Source of the DNA: Pseudomonadota bacterium | Lineage (GTDB): Bacteria > Verrucomicrobiota > Verrucomicrobiia > Chthoniobacterales > UBA6821 | Direction of reading: 5' to 3' | NCBI GenBank assembly: GCA_009928265.1 | Contig: RFPR01000071.1 | Coordinates: forward strand, 1-10,360 | Length of the DNA stretch: 10,360 nucleotides | Shown: positions 1 to 6,250 of the stretch, one piece after another | How the letters are laid out: each line of letters opens with the position of its first letter | How positions within the stretch are numbered: the first letter of the stretch is position 1 | The notes under the pieces: model-generated | What the model saw: only the letters and a program-made list of their open reading frames with translations | Told to the model about the DNA's origin: nothing | Databases searched by the model: none | Made by a program: the position numbers and the translations under genes

Positions 1-1
1 C

Positions 2-934
2 ACGGCGACGGCCGGGGCCGCTTGCGGTGTCGTCACCGCGAGCCCGGTCGACGACCGCGTGGTGTTCATCCTCGGGCCCGACCGGCCCACCGCCGAGTGG
101 AGCTACGGCCCGGCGCGGCGCCAGGGGGCGATCGTCCACACGGCCACTCCAGGTGAGTGGGAACCGCTCGACGCCCGTGACCTCGTGGCGCCGTTCACCG
201 CCGGCGCACTGCGCGGGGGGTCGCACGTGCACGTGTTCTCCCCCGACGGGAGGCTCGTGAGCTTCACCTACGAGGACGCTCTCCTCCCCGATGCGGCCCG
301 GCCGGGAACCGAACGGAACCTCCGCGCCGTCGGGGTGAGCGTGTGCGGCCTGCCGGTGACGGTGCCGGCGACGCATCCGCGGAATCATTCCGGCACCGCG
401 GCGAGCGTGCTGGTGACGGCGCTCGACGACGAGCCAACCCCGGGGAGCGACCGGATCGTGCGCGCCTGCGAGGAGGCCTGGAACGCCAGATCGAGCGATC
501 CTGCCGCTCCGGTCGCCTTCTCCTCATGGCGCTCCAAATTCGAGCCGCCCGCCCCACCCCCGCCTGAGCCTTTGCCCCGTGACGACGCGGAGGGAATGCT
601 GCGCCGACTGCTCGAGAGCAACGATCCGGCTCATGTCAACACGCGCTACCTCCTTGCGGTGATGCTGGAGCGAAAGCGAATCCTGCGTCCTCAGCCCTCC
701 GTGGAGAAGGGATTCCTGGTCTACGAGCATGCCCGCACAGGGGAGACCTTTTTGATCATCGACCCGGCACTTTCTCTGGCCGATTTGGTTGCCGTTCAGG
801 AGGAGGTTTCGGCACTGCTCGCGGGACTCTCTGCCCCGCCACCTGCACCGATCGACTCGGAGTCGTTGCCCGGCGACTCGGAGCCTTCCGTTGAAGATTC
901 GGAAGGAGAAGCGGCTGTTGCCTCCGCCTCCTGA
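2..934 (+). CDS. Partial chimeric protein: DUF3748 (YidR-like) C-terminal half joined to an unrelated small conserved domain
   Basis: The frame is open from base 2, so the true start lies left of the window; a GTG at 59 is an internal codon rather than a convincing start. Bases 59-480 encode a segment that reads like the DUF3748/YidR family, with motifs such as ILGPDRPTAEWSYGPARRQG, GGSHVHVFSPDGRLVSFTY and LPVTVPATHPRNHSG; this family has beta-propeller-like repeats and no firmly known role. The DUF3748 similarity stops after the EEAWN codons near 480. A proline-rich stretch (about 545-577) follows, then a compact domain (about 580-815) with LLAVMLERKR and VYEHARTGETFLIIDP, which I associate with small Verrucomicrobiota proteins of unknown function. 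The C-terminus is acidic and serine-rich, with a 10-base direct repeat at 853 and 874. GC is about 75% over 1-480 and about 63% over 481-780. It is either a real fusion or a join of two genomes. Family calls are from memory. Confidence 0.6.
   Translation, partial: TATAGAACGVVTASPVDDRVVFILGPDRPTAEWSYGPARRQGAIVHTATPGEWEPLDARDLVAPFTAGALRGGSHVHVFSPDGRLVSFTYEDALLPDAARPGTERNLRAVGVSVCGLPVTVPATHPRNHSGTAASVLVTALDDEPTPGSDRIVRACEEAWNARSSDPAAPVAFSSWRSKFEPPAPPPPEPLPRDDAEGMLRRLLESNDPAHVNTRYLLAVMLERKRILRPQPSVEKGFLVYEHARTGETFLIIDPALSLADLVAVQEEVSALLAGLSAPPPAPIDSESLPGDSEPSVEDSEGEAAVASAS
903..908 (+). promoter_or_regulatory. Shine-Dalgarno deciding the TTG start of dus
   Basis: AAGGAG lies 9 bases upstream of the TTG at 918, inside the end of the preceding reading frame. 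No comparable motif precedes the GTG at 948, so this site favours the TTG start. Confidence 0.65.
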
Positions 935-1949
935 CACCCCTCACGTCGTGGAGGCGGCGCCTTTTCCGCTGTTTCTAGCCCCTATGGCGGGGGTCACCAA
1001 CAGTGTGTTCCGCACCATCTGCAAGGAAAAGGGGGCCGATATCCTGACCTCCGAATTCGTTTCCGCGGAAGGCATTATGCACCGCAATGCCCGCACACGG
1101 GAATATCTCGACTTTTCAGAGTCCGAACGCCCCATGGGAGTGCAGCTTTTCGGTGCCGATCCAGAGCGTCTTGGCCAGGCGGCGCGCCAGGTCATCGACT
1201 GGGTGGCGCCCGATTTCATCGACATCAACTTCGGTTGTCCGGCCAACAAGGTCGTCTGCAGGAACGGCGGTTCCTCATTGCTGCGCGATCGCCCGCTCCT
1301 GGAGCGTGTGGCGGATGCAGTCGTGAAGGCCTGCGCGCCGCTGCCGGTCACGGCGAAAATTCGCATCGGATGGGATGCCAAGTCGGTTAATGCCGTGGAG
1401 ACGGCCCGCCTCCTTGAGGGCGTCGGCGTGACCAGGGTCGCCGTCCATGGCAGAACGCGTGCCCAAGGGTATTCCGGAAACGCCGACTGGGAGGTGATTG
1501 CATCCGTGGCGGCTTCCGTAGCCATCCCCGTCATCGGGAACGGCGACATTGCGGCGGCTGAGGATGCCCTGCGGAGGAGAGGATGCGGAGTGGCGGGTCT
1601 CATGATAGGCCGGGCAGCGATGTCCAATCCCTGGATTTTCACCGAGATCAAGCATGCGCTCGCGGGTCTTACCTACACCCATCCGACGCTTGCTGATCGT
1701 TGGGATCTTGTCTTCCGTCATGCACGCGAGGAGGTTGCACGGCGAGGTGAACTTTACGGTATGAGGGGAATGCGCGGCCGTCTCATGGCCTACACGAGGG
1801 GGTTGCCCGGGGGACGTCAACTCCGGGGGGAACTCTCTTCGGTCTCCACGTTGGCCGAGTTGGAGGAACTTGGCCGCCGCCATCTGGAGTCGACTGAATC
1901 CGATCCCCTGCGGCATGGAGGGGATCCGGTGGGAGGTTTAGAGGTTTAG
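918..1949 (+). CDS. dusB: tRNA-dihydrouridine synthase, DusB-like
   Basis: This flavoenzyme reduces uridine to dihydrouridine in tRNA, using FMN and NADPH. The protein is about 343 residues, normal for the family. It opens with the Dus signature LAPMAGVTNSVFR (about residues 20-32). NFGCP follows, with the expected catalytic cysteine at residue 107, then KIRIGWD, the substrate/FMN-site histidine in VHGRTRAQGYSG, and the FMN-phosphate motifs IGNGDI and MIGRAAMSNPW. The TTG at 918 is chosen because AAGGAG (903-908) sits 9 bases upstream and the protein then begins just before the TIM barrel. A GTG at 948 is the alternative, and an ATG at 789 would add an unconserved tail inside the previous gene. 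The start overlaps the upstream gene by 17 bases, which suggests translational coupling. The gene ends in a tandem GAGGTTTA repeat (1933-1948). The DusB subgroup is less certain than the Dus family. Confidence 0.93.
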   Translation: MPPPPDTPHVVEAAPFPLFLAPMAGVTNSVFRTICKEKGADILTSEFVSAEGIMHRNARTREYLDFSESERPMGVQLFGADPERLGQAARQVIDWVAPDFIDINFGCPANKVVCRNGGSSLLRDRPLLERVADAVVKACAPLPVTAKIRIGWDAKSVNAVETARLLEGVGVTRVAVHGRTRAQGYSGNADWEVIASVAASVAIPVIGNGDIAAAEDALRRRGCGVAGLMIGRAAMSNPWIFTEIKHALAGLTYTHPTLADRWDLVFRHAREEVARRGELYGMRGMRGRLMAYTRGLPGGRQLRGELSSVSTLAELEELGRRHLESTESDPLRHGGDPVGGLEV

Positions 1950-1965
1950 AAGAGGCACGATCCTT

Positions 1966-1984
1966 CCCGGCTCAGGCAGCCGGG
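1966..1984. terminator. 7-bp hairpin between convergent genes (possible terminator)
   Basis: CCCGGCT (1966-1972) and AGCCGGG (1978-1984) form a perfect 7-bp stem with a 5-base loop, between the stop of dus (1949) and the end of the histidine kinase gene. It overlaps the kinase stop codon (1972-1974 on the minus strand). Neither strand has a T-run after the stem, so this is not a canonical intrinsic terminator. It may be a weak bidirectional or RNA-end-protecting hairpin. Confidence 0.35.
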
Positions 1985-3258
1985 AGATAAACGGTAAAAA
2001 TGGATCCCTCGCCCGGGGAACTTTCGATCGAAACCCTACCTCCATGGGCCTGGATCACATTCTTTACGATGGAGAGACCCAGGCCCGTTCCTCCGGACTG
2101 GCGAGCCCTGTCACCTCCCACGCGGTAGAATCGCTCGAACACATGTTCCTGATCCGCCAGCGGAATGCCGGGACCGTTGTCCCGGAAGCTGACCGCCAGA
2201 TCACTGCCCGAGGGGAAGGCGGAAATCATGACCTTGGCGGTGTCCGATGATCCCGAGGGAATGCCATGACGGAGTGCATTGACCAGCAGGTTAGAAAAAG
2301 CCTGCTCGATTCGGTAGGCATCGAGATGGGCGGAGGGGAGCCCCTCCGCAAGAGAGATGCAGACCGTGGCCTTGCGCTCCGAGATCTCCTGCTCCGTTTG
2401 GTCGAGAACGGTTTTAAGAATCGGGGCAATGTCCGTTTTTTCGGTTTCGAGACGAACTCCCTTTTCCTCCATTCGGCTGATGGAAAGCAGGTCCTCGATC
2501 AAGCGGTTGAGGCGTCCGGTGTGTCGCTGCATGGCAGCTATGGCCTTGCGCATCATGTCGCGCCCCACCCCGCCTTCACCCAGGGTCTCGAGATAGCCGT
2601 TAATCACCGAGAGAGGTGTGCGGAATTCATGCGACACGTTGGCCACGAATTCCCTGCGGACGGCCTCAAGTTCTCGCAAACGCGTCACGTCATGCAGAAC
2701 CAAAAGAACCCCGTCGGACCCCTCCCCGGAGGAGGTCTTCAAGGGGGCGGCCGTGACCGCCAGATGGCATCGGTCCGCCCGACCATGAATCGTTAGCGTG
2801 AGTTCACCGCGCTGGAACTCACCCGTCCGGCAAGCTCTGCTGGCCAGCCCCTGCAGTTCGTGGCTGGTGAAGACCTCCGTAAGGAGAAGGCCCTGGACGG
2901 TTGATCCAAGGTTGAAAAGCGAAATTGCCGCCCGGTTGAGTTCGCGGACACGAAGATCAGGCCCGAGGATCACCACTCCTTCGGCCATGCTTCCGAGAAT
3001 CATCGAGAGGCTGAATTCCTCCTCGGCCAGCAGGCTTTTCTGGCTGGCAAGGGTCTCGGAGATCTTTCGGAGGTCGGCTTCGGCATTTCGAAAATAAGAG
3101 GGGACCGTCGGCAGGATGACCGGACGGAAATCCCCCTCGGCGATCCGGCGAAGGACGACCAGCAGTTCGCGTCCGGGTAGGATGATGCCGCACACAATCC
3201 ACCATGCAGCCAAGAGGGCCAGCGCGCCTGCTAGAATGCCTACCAACGTGGAGACCAT
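1972..3258 (-). CDS. Membrane-anchored PAS sensor histidine kinase, PhoR-like
   Basis: This is the sensor of a two-component pair: it autophosphorylates on histidine and passes the phosphate to the regulator encoded just upstream. The 428 residues show one hydrophobic membrane segment (about 4-27), a HAMP-like stretch with RRIAEGDF (to about 70), a PAS domain (about 85-195), the dimerisation and phosphoacceptor motif SHEFRTPL with His210, and a complete ATPase domain: N-box around N323 (NLLVNALRHG), DNGPG 360-364, FERFYR 374-379 and GGTGLGL 389-395. It looks catalytically intact. There is no periplasmic sensor loop, as in PhoR-type kinases, so the signal is probably intracellular or comes through a partner. 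The ATG shares its A with the TGA of the regulator gene (TGATG), which implies coupled translation. The phosphate role is inferred only from architecture; no pst or phoU gene is in view. Confidence 0.93.
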   Translation of the reverse strand: MVSTLVGILAGALALLAAWWIVCGIILPGRELLVVLRRIAEGDFRPVILPTVPSYFRNAEADLRKISETLASQKSLLAEEEFSLSMILGSMAEGVVILGPDLRVRELNRAAISLFNLGSTVQGLLLTEVFTSHELQGLASRACRTGEFQRGELTLTIHGRADRCHLAVTAAPLKTSSGEGSDGVLLVLHDVTRLRELEAVRREFVANVSHEFRTPLSVINGYLETLGEGGVGRDMMRKAIAAMQRHTGRLNRLIEDLLSISRMEEKGVRLETEKTDIAPILKTVLDQTEQEISERKATVCISLAEGLPSAHLDAYRIEQAFSNLLVNALRHGIPSGSSDTAKVMISAFPSGSDLAVSFRDNGPGIPLADQEHVFERFYRVGGDRARQSGGTGLGLSIVKNVIQAHGGRVSIESSPGEGSIFTVYLPAA

Positions 3259-3947
3259 CAGGCAGAGTGAGAGGGAGGGATAAAACGGTACCCTTCGCCC
3301 CGGATCGTTTCGATGCAGGAGGCATGATCCCCAAGTTTTTCACGAAGTCGCCGCATATGGGTGTCGACCGTGCGCGTATCGACTGTGTTCCTGTATCCCC
3401 AGACCTCCTGGAGTAGATCCTCGCGGGATTGGATCGATCCGGCCTTGCCGATCAGCAACGAGAGAAGCTTGAACTCAGTTGAGGTGAGATCGACTCGTTG
3501 ACCATCGAGAGTCACCTTGAGCGACGTGCGGTCCAAAGAGAATGGGCCGGTGTCGACGCTTTCCGGAGTAGGTGCACTCTTGCGTCGCAGAAGAGCTTGA
3601 ATTCGAAGAAGCAACTCTTTTGGGCTGAATGGCTTGGGGAGATAGTCATCCGCTCCGAACTCCAGTCCCTTGATTCGGTTTTCGGTTTCCCCTTTGGCAC
3701 TCAGGATCAGGATCGGGATCCCGGCCGTCCGCGCATCGGACCGGAGCCGCTTGGTCACCTCAAAGCCGTTGAGTTTGGGCAACATCACGTCGAGCACGAT
3801 GGCATCGGGTTTTTCTGATACGGCAAGCTTTGCCCCGTCGGCACCATCCGCAGAGATTACGACGCGGTATTTGGCTTTGCGCAGATGGTAGCGGACAAGA
3901 TCCGCCACATCCTCCTCGTCCTCTATTACCAGGATGGTTTCGGGCAT
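3258..3947 (-). CDS. OmpR/PhoB-family response regulator
   Basis: This DNA-binding regulator is activated by phosphorylation and is 229 residues long, typical of the family. The receiver domain (about 3-118) has the acidic pair E9/D10, phosphoacceptor D53 in VLDVMLP, S83 in LILSAKG and K105 in LPKPF. A winged-helix DNA-binding domain follows (about 130-225), with LTSTEFKLLSLL, TVDTHMRRLREKLG and a terminal RGEGYRF. All key receiver residues are present. Overall it is closest to PhoB/PhoP-type regulators, so the pair may sense phosphate, but the sequence does not prove this. It is the first gene of a two-gene operon with the kinase. No clear Shine-Dalgarno precedes the ATG at 3947. The leader contains several hairpins and, about 85 bases upstream, an intrinsic terminator in the same orientation. 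Confidence 0.93.
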   Translation of the reverse strand: MPETILVIEDEEDVADLVRYHLRKAKYRVVISADGADGAKLAVSEKPDAIVLDVMLPKLNGFEVTKRLRSDARTAGIPILILSAKGETENRIKGLEFGADDYLPKPFSPKELLLRIQALLRRKSAPTPESVDTGPFSLDRTSLKVTLDGQRVDLTSTEFKLLSLLIGKAGSIQSREDLLQEVWGYRNTVDTRTVDTHMRRLREKLGDHASCIETIRGEGYRFIPPSHSA

Positions 3948-3987
3948 GTTGTGTTGGCGGCTTACGCCGATGAATAGGTGCTATCCG

Positions 3988-4011
3988 AGCGCTTCGAGGG
4001 AGGCAAGCGCT
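3988..4011 (-). other. Hairpin in the leader of the response regulator gene
   Basis: AGCGCTT (3988-3994) and AAGCGCT (4005-4011) form a perfect 7-bp inverted repeat with a 10-base loop, about 40 bases upstream of the regulator ATG. A smaller GGCG/CGCC hairpin (3956-3968) lies even closer to the start. The function is unknown; these could affect translation or mRNA stability, or be an operator. Confidence 0.45.
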
Positions 4012-4031
4012 GCTTGGTGACGATTCCGGTG

Positions 4032-4094
4032 AAAAAAAGCGGGCCACCTTGGATCGGCCGGGAAAAACCATGAAACCCGGACGAGGTGGCCCGC
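4032..4094 (-). terminator. Strong intrinsic terminator on the minus strand, upstream of the response regulator
   Basis: GCGGGCCACCT (4039-4049) and AGGTGGCCCGC (4084-4094) are a perfect 11-bp inverted repeat. A nested CCGGG (4058-4062) and CCCGG (4076-4080) form an upper stem. On the minus strand the stem is followed directly by seven T residues (4038-4032), the classical Rho-independent layout; there is no T-run in the plus direction. No minus-strand gene lies between it and the divergent phosphofructokinase gene, so what it terminates is unclear: a leader transcript, a small RNA or read-through antisense transcription. Confidence 0.8.
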
Positions 4095-4225
4095 CCCAAA
4101 CCAAAACTATGCAAACAACCTGAGAATTTGACCGCCCCGCCTTCAGGATGTTCAAATTTTTTGCACGTTTTTCGGCCCGGATTCTGCTATAGAAACAAAG
4201 TCACGTCCCCCCGGTGGCGCCAACC

Positions 4226-5230
4226 ATGACAAAAAAAACCATCGGTATCCTGACTTCCGGAGGCGACGCTCCCGGCATGAATCCCGCCGTGCGGGCTGTG
4301 GCTCGCACGGCCATGCAACACGACTGCCGAGTGATCGGCATCAGCAATGGCTACGACGGAATTTTCGATGGTCTCACGGAGGAGTTGGGAACACGCAGTC
4401 TTGCCTCCATTATCGACCGCGGAGGGACGATTCTTCAGTCGAGTCGCTGCAAGAGAATGTACACCCCGGAAGGTGTCGATCATGCCAGACGACGACTACA
4501 GGAGCTGGGTATCCAAGGGCTTATTGTTCTCGGCGGCGACGGCTCGCTGACCGGCGCCAGGGAACTGGCAAAGCGCGGGATGCCCGTCGTCGGGATTCCT
4601 GCCAGCATCGATAATGACCTTGCCGGCACGGAAATGGCCATCGGCGTGGATACCGCGACCAACACGATCATGCAACTGGTCGACCGGATCCGGGACACGG
4701 CCCGTTCGCATCGACGCTGTTTCTTGATCGAGGTGATGGGTCGCAACTCGGGATATCTTGCCCTTACGACCGCGATCAGCAGTGGCGCCAGCGTCGCCGT
4801 GATCCCGGAATACCGCTATAACATGGAGCGTATTATTGAGGTGCTTCACAGGCGATTTCAGGATGCCCGTGATAACTCAATCGTCCTTTTGGCCGAGGGT
4901 GTCTGCGGGGCTGAAATGTTCATGGAGCGGATGAAAGCCGCAGTTCCTGAAGGGGAGTTCGAGCAGGAGGTGCGCATCACCGTGCTCGGGCATGTGCAGC
5001 GGGGAGGGATTCCCACGCACTTTGACCGGATGCTCGGCGCCCGATTCGGTGAAATGGCGGTGATGGGTCTTCTTGCCTCGGAAACCGGTTGCATGACGGC
5101 GCTCTCCAAGGGACGCACCACGTTGATCGATCTCGACATGGTGATTGGTAAGAAAAAGCACCCTGCTCCCGAACTGATCCGCCTCGCACGCAACCTTCAG
5201 GTCGAGTACGGCGACGCCGTCGAACTCTGA
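4226..5230 (+). CDS. pfkA: 6-phosphofructokinase, ATP-type
   Basis: It phosphorylates fructose 6-phosphate to fructose 1,6-bisphosphate, the committed step of glycolysis in the cytoplasm. The 334 residues cover the bacterial PfkA fold. Seen are the phosphate-binding start SGGDAPGMN (11-19), GGDGS (103-107), the catalytic segment PASIDND (125-131, catalytic Asp129), the sugar-phosphate motif EVMGRNSG, and a late GHVQRGGIP motif. Glycine 106, in the position that is Asp in pyrophosphate-dependent enzymes, points to ATP. The second selectivity position is Ala126, where E. coli PfkA has Gly and PPi enzymes have Lys, so donor choice is likely but not proven. The ATG at 4226 starts the conserved sequence, with a weak GGTGG 8 bases upstream; the in-frame GTG at 4214 is less likely. 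The gene is divergent from the two-component operon. No clear terminator follows. Confidence 0.95.
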   Translation: MTKKTIGILTSGGDAPGMNPAVRAVARTAMQHDCRVIGISNGYDGIFDGLTEELGTRSLASIIDRGGTILQSSRCKRMYTPEGVDHARRRLQELGIQGLIVLGGDGSLTGARELAKRGMPVVGIPASIDNDLAGTEMAIGVDTATNTIMQLVDRIRDTARSHRRCFLIEVMGRNSGYLALTTAISSGASVAVIPEYRYNMERIIEVLHRRFQDARDNSIVLLAEGVCGAEMFMERMKAAVPEGEFEQEVRITVLGHVQRGGIPTHFDRMLGARFGEMAVMGLLASETGCMTALSKGRTTLIDLDMVIGKKKHPAPELIRLARNLQVEYGDAVEL

Positions 5231-5301
5231 TCGGGTCGGCGCACGGCCCCTCTTCCCATTTCACGGATCGACGAGACGGGCCACCGCGGTAGCATTTCCG
5301 C

Positions 5302-6021
5302 ATGGAATCACTCCTTACCCTCTCCGATGCCGATTATCGCGCCATCGATCTGATCTTGCGCTTGGCCGTGGCCCTCATTGGGGGCGTTGCCCTATTGCTG
5401 GGACTCTCAACGATGTGCGTGGGGAGGCAGTTGAGATTCCCTGTAATCCTTGCCTCGGTTGCCCTAGGCACTGCCGCTTGGTTTGAATCCGGCATCTCCA
5501 GGGCTTGGCAGGGAGCCTTTGAGCTTGCTGGTGCCGCTTACTGCGTTACAGGTCTGCCGTTGGCATCAGAAGAGAGGATCATCGCTTGGGCGTTTGGACT
5601 GCCCGCGATTTTCCTCTGCTTCGGTCTGATCCAGCTAGATCTTCGGTCAAAGTTCTTTCGAAACCTCTGCTGGTCGGTGCTCGGATTAGCCCTCCTTGGG
5701 CCCTTTTTTAATTATCTGTTCCTACTCGGCTTTCTCTCCTGTGTGACTCAGCTCCGTGGATTGGTAATTCCAGCCTCATGTGAATCCTCGACCGTCTGTA
5801 CAGCCGCCAACCGGATCGCTCTTTTGGGGATGACGGTCGGCATTCTGCTCACGGAGGCGGGCCATCTGCACTTACTTCCCCTGGGAAAGACCACGGATTC
5901 TATCCTCGTGCGCGGCGAGTTGATTCGGTCAATCAGTGACATACTCGCCTTAGCGCTACCTGGTGCGGCCCTGTTGGCTTGCATTCTTAATCTCTCGCAG
6001 AAGGAGGCGCAGAACCCCTGA
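5302..6021 (+). CDS. Unrecognised multi-pass membrane protein
   Basis: I do not recognise the family of this 239-residue protein. It is strongly hydrophobic, with five or six likely membrane segments at about residues 17-39, 46-62, 93-112, 122-149, 171-192 and 211-231, and short charged tails at both ends. It has no signal peptide cleavage site, no ATPase or transporter signature and no nucleotide-binding motif. Cysteines occur at 39, 81, 106, 123, 147, 160, 166 and 227. The ATG at 5302 is the first start after the pfkA stop (71 bases away) and lacks a clear Shine-Dalgarno. The gene is likely real because it is long, uninterrupted and of consistent membrane-protein composition. GC is lower than in its neighbours (about 47% around 5700-5760), so it may have been acquired. 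Whether it is co-transcribed with pfkA is unknown. Confidence 0.7.
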   Translation: MESLLTLSDADYRAIDLILRLAVALIGGVALLLGLSTMCVGRQLRFPVILASVALGTAAWFESGISRAWQGAFELAGAAYCVTGLPLASEERIIAWAFGLPAIFLCFGLIQLDLRSKFFRNLCWSVLGLALLGPFFNYLFLLGFLSCVTQLRGLVIPASCESSTVCTAANRIALLGMTVGILLTEAGHLHLLPLGKTTDSILVRGELIRSISDILALALPGAALLACILNLSQKEAQNP

Positions 6022-6067
6022 TCAGGAAAGAGAGGCTGAAGGGAGCATTGAGTTCACGGCTTAGCTA

Positions 6068-6108
6068 GTGCTCTAGCACAGCCCGAAGGGCGAGCGCGTC
6101 AGGAGACG
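6068..6108. repeat. Three tandem small hairpins in the 6022-6169 spacer
   Basis: Three short perfect inverted repeats follow one another: GTGCTCTAGCAC (6068-6079), GCCCGAAGGGC (6081-6091) and CGTCAGGAGACG (6097-6108), separated by 1 and 5 bases. Stems are 4-5 bp. The 148-base spacer has no open reading frame worth calling. The cluster may be a REP-like intergenic element or part of the 3' end of the membrane-protein transcript. Only one copy is in the window. Confidence 0.4.
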
Positions 6109-6169
6109 GCGAGTCAACCGAACAACTGCTCTAGATCACTACGTTAACGAGCTAACAATAGTTTTGTTT

Positions 6170-6243
6170 TGGAGCGGGTGAAGGGAATCGAACCCTCGTC
6201 TCAGGCTTGGGAAGCCCACATTCTACCATTGAACCACACCCGC
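6170..6243 (-). tRNA. tRNA-Gly, anticodon CCC
   Basis: Read on the minus strand, 74 bases fold as a complete cloverleaf. The acceptor stem is GCGGGTG/CACCCGC (7 bp). The D-stem is GTTC/GAAT with one wobble pair, and the D-loop is AATGGTA. The anticodon arm TGGGC/GCCTG has loop TTCCCAA, anticodon CCC at 6211-6209. The variable region is 4 bases, and the T-arm is GAGGG/CCCTT around TTCGATT. The discriminator is U, and CCA is encoded (6172-6170). The anticodon reads GGG. Two wobble pairs sit at the outer end of the anticodon stem. The 5' end is only 7 bases after the stop of the upstream prepilin gene, so the tRNA is probably cut out of that transcript. Confidence 0.95.
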
Positions 6244-6250
6244 CTAAAAA

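Noticed and set aside
941..1651. 236-codon open frame antisense to dus
   Set aside because: The Dus motifs lie on the plus strand; the antisense protein is Arg/Ser/Thr-rich with no family features.
2266..2796. 176-codon plus-strand frame inside the histidine kinase gene
   Set aside because: The kinase frame on the minus strand has every expected motif; this one has none and no ribosome site.
3760..4155. 131-codon minus-strand frame running through the terminator upstream of the response regulator
   Set aside because: It is translated terminator stem and then out-of-frame response regulator sequence; codons across an 11-bp GC stem and T-run do not look like a protein gene.
4161..4193. TTGCAC and TATAGA as a promoter for pfkA
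   Set aside because: The spacing is 21 bases, too long for a standard sigma-70-type promoter; the TATAGA alone could be a -10 but the evidence is thin.
5302..6021. Membrane protein as a lysine-less microbial rhodopsin
   Set aside because: Only a loose SDILAL resemblance in the last helix; the other conserved helix motifs, the seven-helix count and the retinal lysine are missing.
6022..6243. tRNA-Gly as the attachment site of an integrated element
   Set aside because: No integrase, no repeat of the tRNA 3' end and no mobile gene is visible in the window.
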